A stretch of DNA of 64,000 nucleotides from Paraburkholderia polaris (lineage in GTDB: Bacteria; Pseudomonadota; Gammaproteobacteria; Burkholderiales; Burkholderiaceae): contig NZ_JABBGJ010000002.1 in the NCBI RefSeq assembly GCF_012927345.1, positions 186,001 to 250,000 of the forward strand, in the 5' to 3' direction. Shown in pieces: positions 55,786 to 64,000 of the stretch. Position numbers and translations under genes: made by a program. Each line of letters begins with the position of its first letter. Position 1 is the stretch's first letter. A model generated the notes under the pieces. The model saw nothing but the letters and a program-made list of their open reading frames with translations, did not search any database and was not told the origin of the DNA.

Positions 55786-57684
55786 TCAGATATTGATCTG
55801 ACCGCCCATTTCCACCACGCGGTTAGCGGGCAGGCTGTAATACTCGGCAGCCTGCGCCGCGTTTCTCGCAAGAAACGCGAACAGCTTTTCGCGCCAGAGC
55901 GGCATCGTTTTACTTTCACCGGTCGCCATGATGGTGTCGCGTGCAAGGAAGAACGACGTATCCGCAGATTCGTATTTCCAGTTCGGCATCTGTTGCGCCG
56001 CCAGTTCGAGAATAGCGGGAACGTTCGGAATCTCCATGAAGCCGTGGTGAACCGTGACGGCGTAGCATCCGTGCCCGAGGTCGACGACAACCGCTTTCCG
56101 CTCGTCGGGAACATGCGGCACGTTGTCCGTCATACCAGCAAGGAAGATGTTGGTCTGATGCATGACGCCGTTGTGCTTCAGGTTATGCAGAAATGCGGAT
56201 GGCGCCATGTCTACGACCCCTCCCGGAAAAACGGCCGTGCCGTTCACGCGCGGCGGTGAGTGCGCGCCGTCGCACAGGGAGTGGATCAACGCGACCAGCG
56301 GCATATTGTCGGATTTCATCCTGTCGACAACCGCTTCACGTCCCTTATGCCAGGTTGTCATCACAGTGAATAACACGCCGCCGGCGAGCAGCGGAAACCA
56401 GCCGCCTTCGAGTACCTTGCTGACGTTGCTCGACACGAACACCGCGTCGACCAGGGCGAGAGGCCCGATGACAGCCACCGTTGCAAGCGGCTTCCAGTGC
56501 CACAGGCAGTGGGTAATGAAGTACATCAGCAAGGTCGTCAGCAGCATGGTCGATGCCACGGCGATACCGTAAGCCGCCGCCAGATTGTCAGAGGACTTGA
56601 AGAACACCACGAGAAAAACGACGGCTGCGTAAAGCGAGACATTGATGAACGGGACATACACCTGCCCCATCTCGTGTGTCGACGTGTGCACGACCGGAAT
56701 GCGCGGCAGAAAGCCGAGTTGCACGGCCTGCTTGGTCATCGAAAAGGCGCCCGAGATGACGGCCTGCGACGCAATGATGGTCGCCGCCGTGGCGAGCAGG
56801 ACTAGCGGTACGAGCGCCCAGTCAGGCGCAGACTGAAAAAATGGTTGAGCGATCGCTGAGGGCTTTTCCAGAACCAGCGCCGCCTGACCGAAATAGTTCA
56901 GCACCAGGCTCGGTAGCACGAGAAGCAGCCACGCGAGACGGATCGGCTCTTTTCCGAAATGACCCATGTCGGCGTAGAGGGCCTCGCCGCCGGTCAGCGC
57001 CAGAAAGACCGAGCCCAGCACGACGAACGCGGTGGCTGGTGCGTGTGCGATGAATTTGACGGCATAGAGCGGCGACACGGCCTGCACAATGGCGGTATGC
57101 GTGACGATATGGGATATGCCGAGCGCCGCCAGTGTCACGAACCATACGATCATCACCGGTCCGAAAACTTTGCCGACCGCGCCCGTGCCGCGTTTCTGAA
57201 TTTTGAAAAGACCGGTGAGGATGACGAGCGAGATGGGGACAATCCATTCGCTCAGATGCGGGTCCACGAGCGTCACGCCTTCCACTGCGGATATCACCGA
57301 GATTGCCGGCGTGATCATCGAATCGCCGTAGAACATGGCTGCGCCGAATACCCCGAGCGTCAACAAAACGCGGCGCAATCGCACGGGTGCGACGCCGGAT
57401 GCAAGCGCGGTGAGCGCCAGGATGCCGCCCTCACCCTCGTTGTCCGCACGCATCACGAAACTGACGTACTTCAGCGTGACGACAATGATGATCGACCACA
57501 GAATCAGCGACACAATGCCGAACACATTGGTTTGCGTGATACCGCCTGCCGCCTTCAGGCATTCGCGCAGCGTATAGAGCGGGCTGGTTCCGATATCGCC
57601 GAACACAACCCCGATGGCGCCGAGCACGAGGCCGGGCGCCGCTTTTTTTGCAGAGGAGGCCGCGCTGAGAGAAGTGGAGGACAT
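55786..57684 (-). CDS. kup: Low-affinity potassium uptake protein Kup
   Basis: 632 residues from ATG 57684 (MSSTSLSAASS), the usual Kup length; the open frame runs 43 codons further upstream but those residues are not family-like. N-terminal signature GVVFGDIGTSPLYTLRECL, about 12 membrane helices, and a C-terminal cytoplasmic domain from about 460 (GGVVDMAPSAFLHNLKHNGVMH). K+:H+ symport. A short possible membrane peptide lies just upstream on the same strand. Confidence 0.93.
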   Translation of the reverse strand: MSSTSLSAASSAKKAAPGLVLGAIGVVFGDIGTSPLYTLRECLKAAGGITQTNVFGIVSLILWSIIIVVTLKYVSFVMRADNEGEGGILALTALASGVAPVRLRRVLLTLGVFGAAMFYGDSMITPAISVISAVEGVTLVDPHLSEWIVPISLVILTGLFKIQKRGTGAVGKVFGPVMIVWFVTLAALGISHIVTHTAIVQAVSPLYAVKFIAHAPATAFVVLGSVFLALTGGEALYADMGHFGKEPIRLAWLLLVLPSLVLNYFGQAALVLEKPSAIAQPFFQSAPDWALVPLVLLATAATIIASQAVISGAFSMTKQAVQLGFLPRIPVVHTSTHEMGQVYVPFINVSLYAAVVFLVVFFKSSDNLAAAYGIAVASTMLLTTLLMYFITHCLWHWKPLATVAVIGPLALVDAVFVSSNVSKVLEGGWFPLLAGGVLFTVMTTWHKGREAVVDRMKSDNMPLVALIHSLCDGAHSPPRVNGTAVFPGGVVDMAPSAFLHNLKHNGVMHQTNIFLAGMTDNVPHVPDERKAVVVDLGHGCYAVTVHHGFMEIPNVPAILELAAQQMPNWKYESADTSFFLARDTIMATGESKTMPLWREKLFAFLARNAAQAAEYYSLPANRVVEMGGQINI

Positions 57685-57788
57685 TGGGGTTCTAAGTTGA
57701 GTATTTCCGCGGACGCGCGGCCTACGGATGTTTCCGTAGACGTGCGGCGTATTGGTGACAGCAACTTCTGCGCGTGAGCGATCTTCCG

Positions 57789-57869
57789 CTACCTCAACCG
57801 CCAGATTCCCCATGCTGCAATGAGTAAAGCCGCGGCGAAGCCGCCGCCAAGTAGGATGTAGGTAGCCAT
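57789..57869 (-). CDS. Possible 26-residue membrane peptide upstream of kup
   Basis: ATG 57869 opens MATYILLGGGFAAALLIAAW and then GIWRLR before TAG: one hydrophobic helix with a positively charged end, predicted to insert with its C terminus inside. It is 104 bp upstream of kup on the same strand. No clear ribosome site is visible. It differs from KdpF in sequence. Could be a small accessory of Kup or a chance ORF. Confidence 0.3.
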   Translation of the reverse strand: MATYILLGGGFAAALLIAAWGIWRLR

Positions 57870-57938
57870 CGAAAATGAAATGTAAGCGATACGTGATTGA
57901 AAGGAGAGCTCGCGAGATTGCCTCGTATGCTACCGGCC

Positions 57939-58162
57939 CTACCTTTCAGAACGACTTTCGATGGCCCCGTTGTACTTCGCCTCCTGGCCCTTCGCCTGCG
58001 AGTGACAGGCCCGCGTGGCTGTTGTCGAGGCGCGGTTGTCGGCGAGCTTCTGACGCAACGTCTTCGCGGCCTGAACCCTATTGCTCAACGCGGCTTCCGT
58101 CTCGGGCAAGCCGCGTGTCTTCAGGCCGCAGTCGGGATTGACCCACAGCCGTTGGGGCGGCA
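57939..58162 (-). pseudogene. Duplicated C-terminal fragment of a methionine synthase gene
   Basis: Immediately after the metE stop, the minus strand in another frame reads [20 protein letters not shown], then [20 protein letters not shown] and a run-on tail to TAG. The first part repeats the metE ending ([19 protein letters not shown]) including the zinc-ligand cysteine but differs enough to come from a paralogue. There is no start codon or gene body. Another example of a repeated gene 3' end in this window. Confidence 0.75.
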
Positions 58163-60448
58163 TCACTTCGCAGGCTGGTTTCGCAGGGTCTGGGCCGCCG
58201 CGACCATATTCTTCAGCGCCGGGATCACCTCTTCCCAAGCGCGCGTTTTCAGGCCGCAATCCGGATTGACCCACAGGCGCTCTGCCGGGATACGTTCAGC
58301 CGCCTTGCGTATCAGTTGCACGATGTGCTCCTCGCTGGGAATGTTCGGCGAGTGGATGTCATACACGCCCGGTCCGATTTCATTCGGATAGTTGAAGTTG
58401 TCGAACGCGTCCAGCAACTCCATATCCGAGCGCGACGTCTCGATCGTGATCACGTCCGCGTCCATCTCAGCGATCGACGCGATGATGTCATTGAATTCCG
58501 AATAGCACATATGCGTGTGAATCTGCGTCTCGTCCTGAACGCCATTTGCGGTGATCCGGAAGGACGCCACCGCTCATTGCAGATAGTCGTTCCACTGTGA
58601 CTTACGCAGCGGCAGACCCTCACGCAGCGCGGCTTCATCGATCTGGATAACGCGTACGCCGGCCTTTTCCAGGTCGAGCACTTCTTCACGGATGGCGAGT
58701 GCCAATTGGTAGCACGACACCGAGCGCGGCTGGTCGTCACGCACGAACGACCAGTTCAGGATCGTGACGGGGCCGGTCAGCATACCCTTCATCGGCTTGG
58801 CCGTCTGCGCTTGTGCGTACTCGATCCACTCCACGGTCATGGCTTTCGGACGGCTGATATCGCCGAACAGAATGGGCGGTTTGACGCAACGGGAACCGTA
58901 GGACTGCACCCAGCCGAACTGGCTGAAGGCGTAACCGTCGAGTTGCTCGCCGAAATACTCGACCATGTCGTTGCGTTCTGCTTCGCCGTGCACGAGCACG
59001 TCGAGGCCCAGCGCTTCCTGTTCATGCACGCTGCGGGCGATTTCTCGCTGCATCGCCGTCTTGTAGCTGGCTTCGTCCAGTTCGCCGCTCTTGAACTGGC
59101 TGCGTGCCTGGCGGATTTCGGCGGTCTGCGGGAACGAGCCGATGGTGGTAGTCGGGTAGGGCGGCAACTTCAACAAGGCGGACTGCTTCGCCGCGCGTTG
59201 CGGATAGGCATTATCGCGACGGCCCAGCGCCGCGTCGATCTTGGCGATCGCGGCCTTGACCGACGGATTGTGCACGCGCGGGGACTGGCGGCGGCTCTCA
59301 ATCGCAGCCTGGTTGGCGGTGAGCGCAGCTTGCACGGATTCCCGGCCGCCGTTCAACGCCTGAGCGAGCGTTTTCAGTTCATCGAGTTTTTGCAGCGCGA
59401 AGGCGAGCCACGATTTGATGTCCTGATCGAGTTTCTGTTCGCTGTTCAGGTCGACCGGTACATGCAGCAACGAGCACGTCGGTGCGATCCACAGCCGCGA
59501 TTGCAACGTGCGATGAATCGGCTCAAGCCAGGCGAGTACAGCGTTCAGGTCGGTTTTCCAGATGTTGCGCCCATTGATCACGCCGAGCGACAACACCTTG
59601 TCGGCCGACAGGCGCGCAACGGCTTGCTCGACTTCCGCTCGTGCATTGATCGCGTCGATGTGCAAACCATGAACCGGCAAATTGCAGGCAAGCGCGAGGT
59701 TGTCCTGCAGTTGACCGAAGTAGGTCGCGAGCAGCAGTTTGACCTTGTCAGTCTTCAGTGCCTCGTAGGCCGTGACGAAAGCCTGCTGCCAGTTCGCATC
59801 CAGCTCCGTGACAAGCGCCGGCTCGTCGATCTGGATCCACTCCACGCCTTGTGCCGCCAACTGCTCGATCAAGGCCGCATAAATCGGCAACAGACGCGGC
59901 AATAGCGCGAGCTTGTCGGAATCGTCCTTCGCCTTGCCGAGCCACAGATACGTGACCGGGCCAATGATGACCGGCTTCGCCTTGACGCCGAGCGCGCGGG
60001 CTTGCGCGAGCTGATCGACCAGACGCGACGCGTCCAGCGAGAATTCGGTCGCCGCACTGAACTCCGGCACGATGTAGTGGTAGTTCGTGTCGAACCACTT
60101 GGTCATCTCGCCCGCCTGCACGCCGCAGCCGCACGCTGAATCATGAGCGGAGCGGCCGCGCGCGACGCGGAAATAGTTGTCCAGCTGATTGCCTTCGAAG
60201 CCGCGAACCCGTTGTGGGACGTTGCCGAGCGAGAAGCTCATGTCGAGGACCTGATCGTAGAACGAGAAGTCGCCGACCGGCACCTGATCGAGTCCTGCCT
60301 GGCATTCCCAGTGGCGTTGACGCAGTTGCGCGCCGAGCGCCGTCAATTCGTCGCGTGACGATTGGCCCTTCCAGTAGCCTTCCTGCGCAAATTTGAGTTC
60401 GCGCCTGGCGCCGATACGGGGGAAACCCAGGTTATGTGTTGTCGCCAT
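58163..60448 (-). pseudogene. metE: Cobalamin-independent methionine synthase, interrupted by in-frame TGA
   Basis: From ATG 60448 ([13 protein letters not shown]) the frame matches MetE throughout, but codon 625 (58574-58576) is TGA in ...WNDYLQ-stop-AVASFRI. E. coli MetE has tryptophan there (YLQWGVEAFRI), so one base change TGG to TGA explains it. Reading resumes in the same frame to 58163, giving 761 residues if the stop were Trp (E. coli 753). The zinc-binding residues lie after the stop ([31 protein letters not shown]), so the 624-residue product would be inactive. An annotator may list 58574-60448 and 58163-58570 as two ORFs. Sequencing error is possible. Divergent from metR. Confidence 0.88.
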
Positions 60449-60510
60449 GATGATGAACCGCTCCTGATCCTGATTGGATGAACGGGGTCGATCATAGGGG
60501 GAACGGTCCA

Positions 60511-60533
60511 TGAAATATAATGGCATTATTTCA
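60511..60533. promoter_or_regulatory. MetR-type operator between metE and metR
   Basis: A 23-bp near-perfect inverted repeat with outer arms TGAAATA and TATTTCA and inner TAATG/CATTA. It contains the TGAA...TTCA half-sites characteristic of MetR boxes and lies between the divergent metE and metR starts. Confidence 0.7.
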
Positions 60534-60564
60534 TTGTTCGATTAACTTTATTCATGGGCCCGCG

Positions 60565-61473
60565 ATGCTGGAACGAACCCATCTGGTGATCATTCGGGAG
60601 GTGGACCGCCAGGGCTCCCTGACGGCCGCCGCCAATGTCCTGTGCCTGACGCAATCGGCGCTGAGCCATACCGTCAAGAAGATGGAGCAACAGCTTGGAA
60701 CCGCGGTATGGGATCGTGAAGGCCGCCACTTGCGGCTGACCCAGGCCGGCCAGTACCTGCTCGCGCTGGCGAACCGTGTGCTGCCGCAGATGGAACACGC
60801 AGAAGACCGCATGAAGCAGTACGCGCAGGGCCAGCGAGGCACACTGCGTATCGGCATGGAATGCCATCCGTGCTATCAGTGGCTGCTCAAAGTCGTGTCG
60901 CCTTATCTGAAGCGCTGGCCGGACGTGGATGTCGACGTCAAACAAAGATTTCAGTTCGGCGGAATCGGTGCGCTGTTCGGATATGACATTGACGTGCTCG
61001 TTACCCCGGACCCGTTGAAGCGGCCTGGATTGCGCTTTGAGCCGGTATTCGACTATGAGCAGGTCCTTGTCGTCAGCGAAGAACATCCGCTGGCGGATGT
61101 CGCGTACGTCACGCCCGAACTACTGGCAGCCGAGGTGCTGATTACCTATCCGGTCGAAACCGACCGGCTGGATATTTACAACCAGTTCCTGACGCCGGCT
61201 AACGTTGTGCCGAAGCGGCACAAGGTGATCGAAACGACTGACATCATGCTTCAGATGGTGGCGAGCGGGCGCGGTGTCGCCGCTCTACCGCGATGGCTGG
61301 CGGAAGAGTATGCAGACTCGATGCCGCTCGTGCCGCTTAAGCTTGGAAAAAAGGGTATCGCCAAGCAGATTTATCTCGGCACCCGCGATGCGGACGAGGC
61401 AATCGATTATCTGGCGGCGTTCGTCACACTTGCTCGCGAGTCTGACTGGAGTGCATCGAGACTTCGCATTTAG
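60565..61473 (+). CDS. metR: LysR-type regulator MetR
   Basis: 302 residues from ATG 60565 (MLERTHLVIIREVDRQGSLT). HTH NVLCLTQSALSHTVKKMEQQLG and effector domain LRIGMECHPCYQWLLKVVSPYL are diagnostic of MetR, the homocysteine-responsive activator of metE and other methionine genes. An in-frame ATG at 60520 would overlap the operator and is unlikely. The regulator is intact although its main target metE is interrupted. Confidence 0.92.
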   Translation: MLERTHLVIIREVDRQGSLTAAANVLCLTQSALSHTVKKMEQQLGTAVWDREGRHLRLTQAGQYLLALANRVLPQMEHAEDRMKQYAQGQRGTLRIGMECHPCYQWLLKVVSPYLKRWPDVDVDVKQRFQFGGIGALFGYDIDVLVTPDPLKRPGLRFEPVFDYEQVLVVSEEHPLADVAYVTPELLAAEVLITYPVETDRLDIYNQFLTPANVVPKRHKVIETTDIMLQMVASGRGVAALPRWLAEEYADSMPLVPLKLGKKGIAKQIYLGTRDADEAIDYLAAFVTLARESDWSASRLRI

Positions 61474-61727
61474 CGAACGTTAGTTTGCGGAAAGAAGTCG
61501 TCAGGGGCGCGCTCAAGAACAACAAAGTATTGTCGCTCTTGCTTATCGACGTATTGCGAAAGAAAATCCCACGTGCTCGCCACGCGTCGGCAGCGCATGG
61601 GATCAGAAAAATGTCCCGGAATGTGTGATAAAAGTCAGGTGCCCGGCAAGAAGCCTGACTGAACATGCCGTCGGATTGTGATCGCGAATAAGAATTTAAC
61701 TGGGCGTCGTTCCGCTACGGAGGCGTT

Positions 61728-62522
61728 GTGATTCGAAACTGGCTTGGCGGGGTGTTGTTTGCAGTGTGTTTCGTAAGCAATGCCTTCGCGGGCGGACCGG
61801 ATTGTTCCCGGCCGTTTACGCTTGGATTGCACGACCACGGCCTGCTCTATTCGCTCGACACCGATAGCGGTATCGACAAAGACTTTGCAGATGAATTGAT
61901 CCGGCGTAGCGGTTGCCAGATCAGGGTCAGTCTGATGTCGCGCGCACGTATCTGGAAACTGATCGAGTCGGGCGCACTGGACTTCAGTCTTTCTGGAATT
62001 GCGAATGACGAACGCAATCAATACGCTTCGTTTGCGTGGTACTTCAGCGATAAATACTATCTGCTCGTGCGGAAAGACGCCGGCATCCATAACGTCGCGG
62101 ACTTCGAACACAATGAACACGCCCAGCTCGGCGTGATCCGCAGTTTTCGCTACAGCGCATCGGCCAACGAACTGGTCGACAGACTGACATCGGAAAACCG
62201 GGTAAGCCTGGCGGGCGGGCTCGAACCGCTCTACCAGGCGCTTATTCTCCAACAGATCCAGGGCATGATTATCGAGCCCTTCGATTACCCCGCGCTGGAT
62301 GAGAAAAAGATCCGCGACGTGACGACGATCGTTGAGTTCAACGATCCTTCGGTGCCGCACGGTCTGATCATGTCCAAGAAAGCGCTGCCGGCCGCCGAAC
62401 GGGAGAAGTGGCGGGCGCTGGTAGATGAAATGCGTGCTGACGGAACGGTGCGTCGTATTTTCGAAAAGTACTTCAGGCCAGATCTGGCCGATTCCATGGT
62501 CAACTTCAAGGCGTCGCCGTGA
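61728..62522 (+). CDS. Periplasmic solute-binding protein (family 3 type)
   Basis: 264 residues from GTG 61728 with GGAGG upstream. Signal peptide GVLFAVCFVSNAFAGG, then a bilobed binding fold: FTLGLHDHGLLYSLDTDSGIDKDFADELIR, LMSRARIWKLIESGALDFSLSGIANDERNQ, FRYSASANELVDRL. Similar to amino-acid-binding proteins, but no ABC permease or ATPase is beside it. Its stop overlaps the start of a CHASE-PAS-GGDEF gene (GTGA), so it probably serves as a sensory partner rather than a transport component. Confidence 0.85.
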   Translation: MIRNWLGGVLFAVCFVSNAFAGGPDCSRPFTLGLHDHGLLYSLDTDSGIDKDFADELIRRSGCQIRVSLMSRARIWKLIESGALDFSLSGIANDERNQYASFAWYFSDKYYLLVRKDAGIHNVADFEHNEHAQLGVIRSFRYSASANELVDRLTSENRVSLAGGLEPLYQALILQQIQGMIIEPFDYPALDEKKIRDVTTIVEFNDPSVPHGLIMSKKALPAAEREKWRALVDEMRADGTVRRIFEKYFRPDLADSMVNFKASP

Positions 62523-64000
62523 TCCGGGTACGCTCTGTCCTGTTGCCGTTGCTGGTTTTGTTCGCATCGCTCTGCGTGACCTGGATCGTATGGAATCACG
62601 AACGGCAGGCGACTGGCAAAGAGCTTCGCACCCAGTTTGATTACACCATGAGTGATGTGGTGGGCCGCGTCGAACAGCGCATGGCGACCTACGAGCTTAT
62701 GCTGCGCGGCGTGCAGAGCCTGTTTGCCGCGAACGGAGCGATCGATCGTGACAGGTTCCAGCGTTATGTGAGCGCGCTCAATCTTGACGCGAATTTTTCC
62801 GGGGTCCACGGCGTCGGTGTGATCGAATGGGTGCCTGCGGCGCGTAAAGCGGCCCATATAGCGGACATGCGCCGGGCCGGCATCCCGGAGTACACGATTC
62901 GTCCCGACGGGCCGCGCGCGGATTATGCCCCGATCATTCAGCGCGAGCCCTTTGTTGGTCTCGCACGCAGCTCGCCCGGCTTTGACGCCTGGGACGAGCC
63001 GGTGCGGCGCGCCGCGATGGAGAGGGCCCGGGACTCCGGTATGGCGGCCCTCTCGGGAAAGGTGCGCCTTTCGGTCGACCTGGACGCTGATTTTCGGCCG
63101 GGTTTCATCATGTACCTTCCGATCTACGCTTCCGGCAAGGCGCAGGACAACCTTCTGCAGCGTCGGGCGAACATTGTTGGTTGGGTCTATTTATCGTTCC
63201 GTATGCACGATGTGATGGCCAGTCTCTACGGAGAGCAGCCACCCGGCATCTCGCTGGCCATTTACGATGGCGTTGAGCCATTGGAGGCGGCGCTGCTGCA
63301 TCGCACTTCAGATGCAAACAACCGGCATGCGCCCGCGCTCATCTCCGCAAGCGAATATCTGGTTGTGGACGGGCACGACTGGACACTATCGATGAGCGCC
63401 TCCGACGCGTTTCGATCCCGGTTGGGACGTAATGCTGAGGCGTTAATTGCAGGCGCGGGCACGGGGTTGAGTCTCCTGCTGGCGCTTCTGACCTGGCTCA
63501 TGATGACCGGGCGGGGGCGTGCCATGCGACTCGCCTCGGCAATGACGCGGGAGTTGCGCGAAAACGAAGAGAAATTTCGCGCCATTGCCGACTGCACGGT
63601 GAACCTGGAGATCTGGTGGGGACCGGACGGCAAACCTCGCTGGATCAATTCGTCGGTTGAGTACTACACGGGCTACACAGTCGCCGAATGTATGGCGATG
63701 CCCGACTTCGCCCGCACGCTAATCCACCCGGAGGACATTCCGCGCGTTGCGCCGGAGTTTAAAAAGGGGCTTCAGGGTTCTCGCGGCGACGATCTTGAGT
63801 TTCGTTGCGTGCGCAAGGATGGATCGCTTCTCTGGCTGTCGGTCTCATGGGTTCCGATTAGCAATCAGAGGGGCGACTTCATTGGTTTTCGTACAAGCGG
63901 CCGCGATATTACGGAGCGTAAGAAGTCGGAGGAGAAGATCCGGGAACTTGCCTTCTACGATACGCTGACCCGCCTGCCCAATCGCGCACTGCTTCTGGAC
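62519..64000 (+). CDS. CHASE-PAS-GGDEF signalling protein, 3' truncated by window
   Basis: 494 residues seen, starting at GTG 62519, which overlaps the previous stop. A transmembrane helix (SVLLPLLVLFASLCVTWIV) is followed by a periplasmic CHASE domain (about 40-300, with FSGVHGVGVIEWVPAARKAAH and PGFIMYLPIYASG), a second helix (LIAGAGTGLSLLLALLTWLMM, about 315-335), a PAS/PAC domain (FRAIADCTVNLEIWW...ISNQRGDFIGFRTSGRDITERK) and the start of a GGDEF domain (LAFYDTLTRLPNRALLLD). Predicted membrane diguanylate cyclase, perhaps with an EAL domain beyond the edge. The overlapping solute-binding gene probably supplies its ligand input. Confidence 0.9.
   Translation, partial: MIRVRSVLLPLLVLFASLCVTWIVWNHERQATGKELRTQFDYTMSDVVGRVEQRMATYELMLRGVQSLFAANGAIDRDRFQRYVSALNLDANFSGVHGVGVIEWVPAARKAAHIADMRRAGIPEYTIRPDGPRADYAPIIQREPFVGLARSSPGFDAWDEPVRRAAMERARDSGMAALSGKVRLSVDLDADFRPGFIMYLPIYASGKAQDNLLQRRANIVGWVYLSFRMHDVMASLYGEQPPGISLAIYDGVEPLEAALLHRTSDANNRHAPALISASEYLVVDGHDWTLSMSASDAFRSRLGRNAEALIAGAGTGLSLLLALLTWLMMTGRGRAMRLASAMTRELRENEEKFRAIADCTVNLEIWWGPDGKPRWINSSVEYYTGYTVAECMAMPDFARTLIHPEDIPRVAPEFKKGLQGSRGDDLEFRCVRKDGSLLWLSVSWVPISNQRGDFIGFRTSGRDITERKKSEEKIRELAFYDTLTRLPNRALLLD

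Overview
The window looks like chromosomal DNA of a Burkholderiaceae bacterium, most likely Paraburkholderia. The grounds are a GC-rich backbone, an ornibactin/malleobactin-type siderophore locus, an mhp phenylpropionate operon, a monomeric NADP isocitrate dehydrogenase and a DUF2844/DUF3443 pair. The genus is inferred from gene content; no rRNA or tRNA gene was found.

Layout. 1-9209: 3' end of a hydroxamate siderophore locus (NRPS without a thioesterase, ornithine N5-oxygenase, TonB receptor, formyltransferase). 9240-18104: mhpR and the divergent mhpA-B-D-F-E-T-C operon, which takes 3-(hydroxyphenyl)propionate to central metabolites, with a 17-bp palindromic operator between them. 18130-26540: a type I secretion locus read on the minus strand. 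Its three exporter genes (TolC, PrtD-like ABC, HlyD) are GC-rich. They are followed by a more AT-rich accessory block: a small membrane protein, two related lipoproteins, a secreted protein translationally coupled to a HEXXH-containing repeat protein, and two copies of that protein's C-terminal tail plus terminator. 26855-34862: DHA2 efflux pump with divergent LysR regulator, an orphan TonB receptor, icd and a small conserved-looking protein. 35263-42341: hydrolase, a LysR remnant, MFS transporter, ADP-forming acyl-CoA ligase, acyl-CoA dehydrogenase and divergent IclR regulator. 42420-44261: DUF3443/DUF2844 pair. 44816-48839: LysR, CitMHS transporter and a split AtuA-type protein. 48966-53903: glucarate catabolism (FCD regulator, transporter, gudD, kdgD). 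53973-57869: DHA2 pump and Kup potassium uptake. 57939-61473: metE, broken by an in-frame TGA, and divergent metR. 61728-64000: solute-binding protein overlapping a CHASE-PAS-GGDEF protein that runs off the end.

The most unusual part is the type I secretion locus. The putative substrate carries a HEIGH metalloprotease motif, about four roughly 22-residue repeats and a hydrophobic C-terminal tail, and its frame is broken by a +1 shift. The ends of the substrate gene and of the HlyD gene are each duplicated on the far side of a small accessory gene. This arrangement resembles cassette insertion or displacement in polymorphic toxin-immunity loci. The same kind of 3'-end duplication occurs at metE and, as a 12-bp tandem repeat, at kdgD. 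The toxin-immunity reading is inference; the motifs, duplications and frame breaks are visible in the sequence.
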